From Homoserinimonas sedimenticola (GTDB lineage Bacteria; Actinomycetota; Actinomycetes; Actinomycetales; Microbacteriaceae), in NCBI RefSeq assembly GCF_026094475.1, contig NZ_JAPELL010000001.1, positions 1,264,326-1,328,325 on the forward strand: a DNA stretch of 64,000 nt. Reading direction: 5' to 3'. Below the pieces are notes generated by a model that was not told where the DNA came from, searched no databases, and worked only from the letters and a program-made list of their open reading frames with translations. How positions within the stretch are numbered: position 1 is the first letter of the stretch; the number at the start of each line of letters is the position of its first letter. Both the position numbers and the translations under genes were made by a program. Of the stretch, positions 58,447 through 64,000 are shown in pieces.

Positions 58447-60045
58447 TCACTGCGTGGTGCTGTGTGCCGTCACCGGCTGGTCGGCACTGAGCCTCGTGAG
58501 GGGCCCAGCAGCCTTGACCGAGACCTTCACCGTCGGGCGGGCGGTGTAGGAAACGGATGTCTCGAGCACGTCGACGACCGCAACGTGGAGGGGGTCGGCG
58601 CCCGCCTGGATGGCCTTCTCGATGGCCGCCTTGGACGCCGCTTCGATCGCGGCCTCGCGCTCCTCGAAGTCGCCGAGCTGGTCGGCCCGGCCGCTCGCGA
58701 GCGACATCGCCGCGCCGACCGCATTTGCGACATCACCATCGGAGGGGCGGATGACAGCGGATGCTCCCACCAGGCTGTCGGGCACGAGGAAGCCGCCGCC
58801 ACCCACCACGACGAGCGGCAGGTCCGCGCGGCCCAGGGAGAGCCGCTCGACGGCATCCTCGAGGTCGCGGTGGGACTTCTCGAGTGCAGCCTGGAGGGCG
58901 GTCCGGGTTGCGGCGGGGACGGCCGGCATGCTGCGACCGCCGATCGCCGTGCCGGCGAGAGCCGCGGCATCCGTCAGCGTGGGGGTCGAGCCGCCAAAGA
59001 GGAGCGCCTCGTCCGCGATGCGGTAGCCGACCGAAAGGGGGCCCACCGAGCCGGTCGCCGGATCGACGATCGTGCCGCCACCGATGCCGAGGCTCAGGAT
59101 GTCAGGCATGCGGAAGTTGGTGCGCACGCCACCGATCTCGCGGGGCAGCGTCGACTCGCGAGGGAAGCCGCCGACCAGCACGCCGAGATCACTCGTGGTG
59201 CCGCCGACATCGATCACGATCGCGTTGTCGACACCAGAGAGGTACGCGGCCCCTCGGATGGAGTTGGCAGGGCCCGAGCCGATCGTGAGCACGGGGTAGC
59301 GCGCCGCGAAGTCAAGCGTCATGAGGGTGCCATCGTTCTGAGCGAAGAACGTGACCGCGTCGAGGCCCTGCTCGGCGACGACCGTCTCGAGCGCGAGGGT
59401 GACATCCCGGGCGACGCCATACAGGGCGGCGTTGATGATCGTCGCGTTCTCACGCTCGACGAGGCCTATCGCGCCGATGTCCTGACTGAGTGAGATCGGG
59501 GTGCCGAGCCCGATGTGGTCCTGCACGAGGGAGGCGACCTCGAGCTCCTGCTCGGGGAACGAGGGGCTGAAGATACCGCACACCGCGACCGCGTCGAAGG
59601 CACCGTCGAGGCTGTCGATGAAGCGCAGCACGCCGTCGCGATCGAGCGGGGAGATGGGTGTGCCGTCGACCATGTGGCCGCCGCCCAGCATTGTCGAGCC
59701 AGCGAGCACACTGCTGCGGAGATCCCCCGGCCAATCCGTGACGGGAGGCAGCTCCGTGGCGGCGGGCGCCCCAAGGCGCACCATCGCGACGCGGCCGAGG
59801 CCCCGCCGGCTCACGATCGCGTTGGTCGCGTGGGTCGTGCCGAGCATGACGCGAGACACCCGGTCGCGGTCGGCACCGATCGCGTCGAGAACGGCAGCCA
59901 CACCCGCACGGATTCCCCCCGTGACATCCGTCGTCGTCGGCTGCTTCGTGCGAGCGATCACAGTGCCCGCACCATCGATGACAACCGCATCCGTGTTGGT
60001 GCCGCCGACATCGACACCGATCGAGAGATCCCGTGCCTCGCTCAT
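58447..60045 (-). CDS. HyuA-like hydantoinase/oxoprolinase family protein
   Basis: The ATG at 60045 overlaps the DUF917 stop by four bases; the long upstream open frame lies in the DUF917 gene and is not used. The 532-residue product begins LSIGVDVGGTNTDAVVIDGA, an ASKHA ATPase motif, and has IVIDVGGTTSDLGVLVGG mid-protein, both typical of the ATP-dependent hydantoinase/oxoprolinase A subunit. No B subunit gene is present; here the partner is the DUF917 protein, as is known for such pairs. Likely opens a hydantoin- or lactam-type ring. Confidence 0.87.
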   Translation of the reverse strand: MSEARDLSIGVDVGGTNTDAVVIDGAGTVIARTKQPTTTDVTGGIRAGVAAVLDAIGADRDRVSRVMLGTTHATNAIVSRRGLGRVAMVRLGAPAATELPPVTDWPGDLRSSVLAGSTMLGGGHMVDGTPISPLDRDGVLRFIDSLDGAFDAVAVCGIFSPSFPEQELEVASLVQDHIGLGTPISLSQDIGAIGLVERENATIINAALYGVARDVTLALETVVAEQGLDAVTFFAQNDGTLMTLDFAARYPVLTIGSGPANSIRGAAYLSGVDNAIVIDVGGTTSDLGVLVGGFPRESTLPREIGGVRTNFRMPDILSLGIGGGTIVDPATGSVGPLSVGYRIADEALLFGGSTPTLTDAAALAGTAIGGRSMPAVPAATRTALQAALEKSHRDLEDAVERLSLGRADLPLVVVGGGGFLVPDSLVGASAVIRPSDGDVANAVGAAMSLASGRADQLGDFEEREAAIEAASKAAIEKAIQAGADPLHVAVVDVLETSVSYTARPTVKVSVKAAGPLTRLSADQPVTAHSTTQ

Positions 60046-61160
60046 CGCGCCACCGCCTCTCCGCCGAAGGGCACATAGGGGAGGTCGTAGCCGAAGGCCT
60101 TCGGCCCCGCCAGTTCGAGACCGCGCTCCGTGCGCCACAGCGGATCGCAGGCCCAGGCGAGCACCGCGACACGCTGGCCGAAACGGAGCATCTCGGTGGA
60201 GATCGCGTGGCCCGTCTCCCCGTCGACGATCGTCACGAGGTCGGGCACGCTGACGATGACCTCGCCGTCCTCGATCACCACGAGGTTCTCGTTCTGCAGC
60301 TCGATGCGCTGCAGGCGGTCGCGGTCGCTGCCCGTGCCGGCGATCGTCACGGAGCCCCGCACGAAACCGCCATCCGTGTGACGGGCGACATCGATGACCT
60401 TGCCGTTGATGAGGACGGATGCCCCGAGCTCGTTCGCGACTCCGGCGACAGGCTCGGACGAGGAGAGAAGTGCGTGGCCCACCCGAATCGCCGTGCTGAC
60501 GGTGCCCTCGATGACGGCACCCTTGGCCGTCTCGGCCGTAAGCAGGTAGTGCGCGCCGAGGCAGAGTCCACCGCTCGCGACCGTGATGGCGCGGGCGTGG
60601 CGCTCGAGCCACGAGAGGTCGATCGTCTTCAGCACGGCAAGGTTGCCGACGACATCGCTCATGATGGCGAACTCGCAGGGCACCCCCGCGACATTCATCG
60701 CGATCATGGTCGCCTCGGGGAAGGCGCGGCCCATGCCGTCGGCGTCGAGGATCGCGACACCGAGGCGGGCGGCCCAGCCGACGGGCCCCACACCGTTGCT
60801 GCCGCCGATCTCGGCGGCCATGAGCGCCGTGATCCTGCGCCCGGCGACACGCTCGGCCTCGTCGAGCAGCGCCTGCACCTGGTGCGTCGAGGGCAGCATC
60901 TCGATACCGACGGTCGGGGCGCCGATGCCCGACATGACGATGACGGCGTCGTCCGGGCCGAGGTCGTCCACGGCGAGGAGCGGCACGGGGCCGTGCTGCG
61001 TGATCGCCGTGGCGACGCCGCGCTCAGCCGTGTAGACGGCCCCTCCACCGCCCGTGCCGAAGATCGCCGCGCCGGCCGCAAGAGCGGGGACGTCGTCAAC
61101 CGTGACGGAGGTGACGCGCGTCGGGGCTGGGGACGAGATCGGAGGTGCCTGTTGTGCCAT
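60042..61160 (-). CDS. DUF917-family protein (S-methylthiohydantoin desulfurase type)
   Basis: The 372-residue product has the DUF917 landmarks AAIFGTGGGGAVYTAERG near residue 30, AAEIGGSNGVGPVGWAARLG and the C-terminal LAWACDPLWRTERGLELAGP and FGYDLPYVPF. Members are often next to or fused with HyuA-like proteins, and some act on thiohydantoins. Here it is the first gene of the operon and overlaps the HyuA-like gene. TAGTGT 6 nt before the ATG suggests a leaderless mRNA. Confidence 0.87.
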   Translation of the reverse strand: MAQQAPPISSPAPTRVTSVTVDDVPALAAGAAIFGTGGGGAVYTAERGVATAITQHGPVPLLAVDDLGPDDAVIVMSGIGAPTVGIEMLPSTHQVQALLDEAERVAGRRITALMAAEIGGSNGVGPVGWAARLGVAILDADGMGRAFPEATMIAMNVAGVPCEFAIMSDVVGNLAVLKTIDLSWLERHARAITVASGGLCLGAHYLLTAETAKGAVIEGTVSTAIRVGHALLSSSEPVAGVANELGASVLINGKVIDVARHTDGGFVRGSVTIAGTGSDRDRLQRIELQNENLVVIEDGEVIVSVPDLVTIVDGETGHAISTEMLRFGQRVAVLAWACDPLWRTERGLELAGPKAFGYDLPYVPFGGEAVAR

Positions 61161-61166
61161 GTTCCG

Positions 61167-61195
61167 ACACTAGGGATCCCGGAATGCCCGAACAA
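61167..61195 (-). promoter_or_regulatory. Leaderless promoter of the DUF917 operon
   Basis: On the minus strand TTGTTC (61190-61195) and TAGTGT (61167-61172) are separated by exactly 17 bp. The -10 ends 6 nt before the ATG at 61160, so transcription should start at or next to the start codon. Confidence 0.6.
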
Positions 61196-61223
61196 TGTGC
61201 CCCTACGCCAGTGTTTGGGTCAG

Positions 61224-61244
61224 TATTGTGCTGTGAGCACAATA
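61224..61244. promoter_or_regulatory. Palindromic operator centred on the PucR start codon
   Basis: TATTGTGCT (61224-61232) and AGCACAATA (61236-61244) are perfect 9-bp inverted arms. The 3-bp centre, 61233-61235, is the GTG start codon of the regulator gene. The site is 29 bp from the -35 box of the divergent operon and would control both directions. No Shine-Dalgarno precedes the GTG. Confidence 0.8.
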
Positions 61245-62732
61245 TCTTCGGCCGAGATCTTCACCCAGTCGACCCGCTTGGGCCTCAACCACATTGCGGG
61301 TCCGCTCGCGGGCACGCCCATCACCCGAGTCGACGTCGTCGAGCTCGACGCCCTCGATGCCCTCGCGGAAGGCACCCTCGCGGTCATCGCCGCCACGACG
61401 GATCCCGCCCCCTATCGCATCGACATCGCCATTCGACAGGCGAGCGCGCGAGGCCTCGGCGGGCTGCTCTTCACGACGGGCATCCGGCTCACCGAGACCG
61501 CCGTCGTGCTCGCCACGCGCGGCGGAATGCCCGTCTTCACCGCCCCCGGCGTCAAACCCTCCGAGCTTGCCGTGACGATCGACCGCATCCTCGTCGGCGG
61601 GGCCTCGGAGAGCATGACTCGCTCCGCCTACGCGATCGAACGGGCTACGGAAGCCGCCGCCGAGGCGGAGGAGGCGCCCATCGAGGCCATCCTCGCCGCC
61701 GCGGGCGACGCCCTCGGCCACCGGCTGACCGTTGACGAGAGCGCACCCGTCGCCTGGAGCGACAGCGACGCCGTGTGCGTGGGAGAGGTGCCCATCGGCC
61801 GCCTCGTCGCCGACGGAGACGACCCCGCCGTGGCGATCGCGCTGCCCGTCATCGCCTCGATCGTCTCCCGCTCCATCTACCGGCAGATGCGTGACCGCCA
61901 GGCACCCCGGCAGTCCCGCGCCGACCTCATCGTCGAACTCGTGCTCGCCGAATCCTCCCGCGTTGAGGGCTTCACCGGCCAGGCGGCCGCGCTCGGCCTG
62001 CCGCTCCAGCTCTCCCACGTCGTGGGCTGGATCAAGCCCACCCACCGTGCCGACTCCACCCGCCGCCCGCCGCACAGCGTCGAACCCGCACTCGAACTCT
62101 TCGCGCTGGAGCTCGTCGATCATCGCGACGAGATGTGGCACGTGGCCTTCATCCGCGACGACATCCTCATCGTCTCGACCGAGGAGCATGGGGCGGGGCA
62201 CCACCAGCGACGGCTGCGCGAGGTCGCGACCGAGATCCGCGATCACGCCCGCACCCTCGCCGGTGAGTCCTGGGAGTACACGCTGGGCCTCGGCACTCCC
62301 CAGTCGGGCGCCTCCGGGCTGCGGCAGTCCGCCGCCGAAGCGCGCGTCGCCGCGGAGTCAGCGATTGCGGCAGGGCGCGCCGGTGCTGTCGAGGTGACGG
62401 ATGTCACGGGCCTCCGCCGCGTGCTGCTCGACTTCTACGCCTCCCCCATCAGCCGCAACCTGCTCGACGACGTGCTGCATCCGCTCGACGCCCTCGGCCG
62501 GGAACGCTCCACAACGGCCGTGCGCACCCTGCTCGCCTACCTCAGCCACCGCAACTCCCTCGCCCAGGCCGGGCGGGAGCTCACACTGCATCCGAATGCG
62601 GTCGCGTATCGGCTCAAGCGCATCCGCGAGGCGCTGCAGGTCGACCTCGACGACCCCGACACCCGCTTCGCGGTGGAGCTGGCCTGCCGCGTGCGACTAC
62701 TCGGGGCAAGCCGGTCCTCCGCGCCGGACTAG
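61233..62732 (+). CDS. PucR-family transcriptional regulator
   Basis: The start GTG 61233 gives 499 residues; the open frame continues far upstream but antisense to the DUF917 gene. The N-terminal 130 residues resemble the PucR-type sensor domain (LAGTPITRVDVVELDALDAL, RGLGGLLFTTGI). The C-terminal helix-turn-helix is LAQAGRELTLHPNAVAYRLKRIRE, typical of PucR/CdaR regulators. It is divergent from the DUF917-HyuA-transport operon, so it probably senses a substrate of that system and regulates it and itself. Confidence 0.88.
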   Translation: MSTISSAEIFTQSTRLGLNHIAGPLAGTPITRVDVVELDALDALAEGTLAVIAATTDPAPYRIDIAIRQASARGLGGLLFTTGIRLTETAVVLATRGGMPVFTAPGVKPSELAVTIDRILVGGASESMTRSAYAIERATEAAAEAEEAPIEAILAAAGDALGHRLTVDESAPVAWSDSDAVCVGEVPIGRLVADGDDPAVAIALPVIASIVSRSIYRQMRDRQAPRQSRADLIVELVLAESSRVEGFTGQAAALGLPLQLSHVVGWIKPTHRADSTRRPPHSVEPALELFALELVDHRDEMWHVAFIRDDILIVSTEEHGAGHHQRRLREVATEIRDHARTLAGESWEYTLGLGTPQSGASGLRQSAAEARVAAESAIAAGRAGAVEVTDVTGLRRVLLDFYASPISRNLLDDVLHPLDALGRERSTTAVRTLLAYLSHRNSLAQAGRELTLHPNAVAYRLKRIREALQVDLDDPDTRFAVELACRVRLLGASRSSAPD

Positions 62733-62844
62733 GCGACGCCACTGGGGCAACACCACACTCCCGGCCCGCACCCGTGTGGCCCCTCGCCTGCCGCCGGGGC
62801 GGCGAGAGCGTCAGACTGGACGGACAGCTGATCTGAGGAGACCC

Positions 62845-63696
62845 ATGCCGCACGCGCGCCGCGACAACGTCGAGATCTACTACGAGACGATGGGTGAGGC
62901 ATCCGGCGTGCCACTCGTGCTCCTGGAGGGCACCGGCGCGCAACTGATCGGCTGGCGGGAGGAGTTCTGCCGGATGCTCGTGGCGCAGGGCTTCCACGTC
63001 ATCCGCATGGACAACCGTGACGTTGGCCTGTCGCAGAAATTCGGCGGCCCGGAGGACATCGACGGCGGCTACGAGCTGAGCGACATGGCCGAAGACGTGA
63101 CCCGGGTGCTCGACGACCTCGGGCTGGCGAGCGCCCACATCGCCGGCCGCTCGATGGGCGGGATGATGGCGCAGATGCTCGCGATCGAACACCCGGAGCG
63201 CGTGCGGAGCCTGGCGCTGCTGTACTCGACCCCCGGCAAGGACCGGCGGTGGGTGCTGCACGGCGAGCTCCCCGCACTGCAGGCCGTGCAACCGCGCATC
63301 AGCCGTGAGGAGGCGATCGAATTCGCCGCGCTCATCGAGCGGCCCACCGCCCCGGGGCCCTACGCGTGGGACGAGGCGTGGACGCGCGAGGCCGCCGCGA
63401 CCGCGTACGACCGCTGTTACGCGCCCGACGGAGTGCCCCGCCAATGGGCTGCGCTCATGCGCGCGCCAGAACGCCTCGAGCGGCTGCGCGCCGTCACGGC
63501 GCCGACCGTGCTGCTCCACGGGCGGGAAGACCCCGTGCTGAGCTGGCGCGCCTCCGCCGACATGGCTGAGGTCATCGTCGGCGCCGAGCTGCACGTCTAC
63601 CCGGGCATGGGGCACGGCCTGCCGCGCGAGCTATGGCCTGAGATGGTGCAGGCGATCACGCGCACGGCGCTACGGGGCGAGAAGCCGCTCGTTTAG
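62845..63696 (+). CDS. Alpha/beta hydrolase
   Basis: The 283-residue product starts at ATG 62845 with GAGGAG upstream. It has the alpha/beta-hydrolase fold: nucleophile elbow GRSMGGMMAQ (Ser in GxSxG), the oxyanion region LEGTGAQLIGW, HGREDPVL (acid) and the catalytic His in YPGMGHGLP. The family includes esterases and C-C bond hydrolases, so the substrate is unknown. It lies 112 nt after the regulator gene and may be independent of it. Confidence 0.88.
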   Translation: MPHARRDNVEIYYETMGEASGVPLVLLEGTGAQLIGWREEFCRMLVAQGFHVIRMDNRDVGLSQKFGGPEDIDGGYELSDMAEDVTRVLDDLGLASAHIAGRSMGGMMAQMLAIEHPERVRSLALLYSTPGKDRRWVLHGELPALQAVQPRISREEAIEFAALIERPTAPGPYAWDEAWTREAAATAYDRCYAPDGVPRQWAALMRAPERLERLRAVTAPTVLLHGREDPVLSWRASADMAEVIVGAELHVYPGMGHGLPRELWPEMVQAITRTALRGEKPLV

Positions 63697-64000
63697 AGGG
63701 TGCTCCACGTGAAGCGGCCGGCGAGGAGGGTCGCCGCCACGGGCATCCGCCGCAGCTCGTCGCGTGACGCCGAGAGCGGGTCGCGCTCGACGACCACAAG
63801 GTCCGCCGCCTCGCCCGCCGCGATGCCCGTGCGCCCACGGCTGCTCGAGGAGAGCGCAACGTCGAGGGGAAGGCACTGCTCCGGATGCCACGGCTCCCGC
63901 TCGTCGCGGCTGCGGGCGGTCGCCGACGCGATGGCGTGCCACGGGTCGAGCGGGGCGACGGGTGCATCCGAACCGAGCCGGAGTTCCGCTCCCGCGGCGT
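63693..64000 (-). CDS. Amidohydrolase family protein, C-terminal fragment
   Basis: Only the last 102 residues are in the window; the gene continues past position 64000. The visible part reads LRLGSDAPVAPLDPWHAIAS at the start and GEAADLVVVERDPLSASRDE near the end. The SDAPVxxLDPW and GxxADLVVLxxDP features are typical of the YtcJ-like metal-dependent amidohydrolases. It is convergent with the alpha/beta hydrolase gene, and their stop codons overlap by four bases. Confidence 0.8.
   Translation of the reverse strand, partial: AAGAELRLGSDAPVAPLDPWHAIASATARSRDEREPWHPEQCLPLDVALSSSSRGRTGIAAGEAADLVVVERDPLSASRDELRRMPVAATLLAGRFTWSTL

Noticed and set aside
60033-61232. Upstream extension of the PucR gene and of the HyuA-like gene frame
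   Set aside because: Both are antisense to or inside the DUF917 gene and lack domain character; the chosen starts fit family beginnings and gene overlaps.

Overview
The window is high-GC (by eye roughly two thirds G+C) DNA from an actinobacterium, most probably a Microbacteriaceae-type organism. This rests on the actinobacterial S10 and str operons, RpoB and RpoC of actinobacterial length, frequent GTG/TTG starts, several apparently leaderless genes, and a dispersed TTTCGATACGG...CTACTCAAC repeat that I associate informally with that family. No phage, insertion sequence, CRISPR array, tRNA or rRNA was seen.

Layout. 1-7235 (minus strand): the S10/spc ribosomal operon from rpsJ down to the first codons of rplF, with no S14 gene between rplE and rpsH. 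7236-9116: a 399-bp leader, a type IB topoisomerase and a small membrane protein. 9277-13664 (minus): the str operon rpsL-rpsG-fusA-tuf, with a strong promoter at 13933-13961 and a terminator after tuf. 13958-28103 (minus): a complete monoderm type IV pilus locus, in transcription order pilB, pilT, pilC, pilA, three prepilin-like minor pilins, pilD, pilM, pilN, pilO and a membrane protein, lying between rpoBC and the str operon. 28347-35752 (minus): rpoC and rpoB, both starting at TTG. 36096-49835: mostly plus-strand housekeeping and accessory genes (spermidine-synthase-like protein, sugar dehydrogenase lipoprotein, SprT-like protein, DEAD-box helicase, GNAT, divergent Nudix protein, Lhr helicase, Nei glycosylase, possible iron/2-oxoglutarate-type oxygenase). 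49907-51730: a TetR repressor divergent from a group-2 sigma factor, separated by an array of GAACG-type operators. 51957-62732: a seven-gene minus-strand operon (DUF917 protein, HyuA-like protein, dipeptide-type ABC importer with a permease-ATPase fusion, M20 amidohydrolase) divergent from a PucR-type regulator. 62845-64000: an alpha/beta hydrolase and a truncated amidohydrolase.

How the genes work together. The first half combines translation, transcription and a surface-pilus machine in one co-oriented block. PilB and PilT would drive extension and retraction through PilC and the PilM/N/O platform, PilD would process PilA and the minor pilins, and two large minor pilins could form a tip. 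The 51957-62732 block looks like a scavenging route in which an imported amide, hydantoin or N-acyl compound is opened by the HyuA/DUF917 pair and hydrolysed by the M20 enzyme, controlled by PucR through an operator centred on its own start codon. The TetR/sigma pair looks like a self-contained regulatory switch.

The least ordinary items are the PucR-operator/DUF917-HyuA operon, the TetR-sigma operator array, the pilus locus with its roughly 335-residue extension on PilT and unusual minor pilins, and the dispersed repeat family, one copy of which is translated in frame inside the Lhr helicase.
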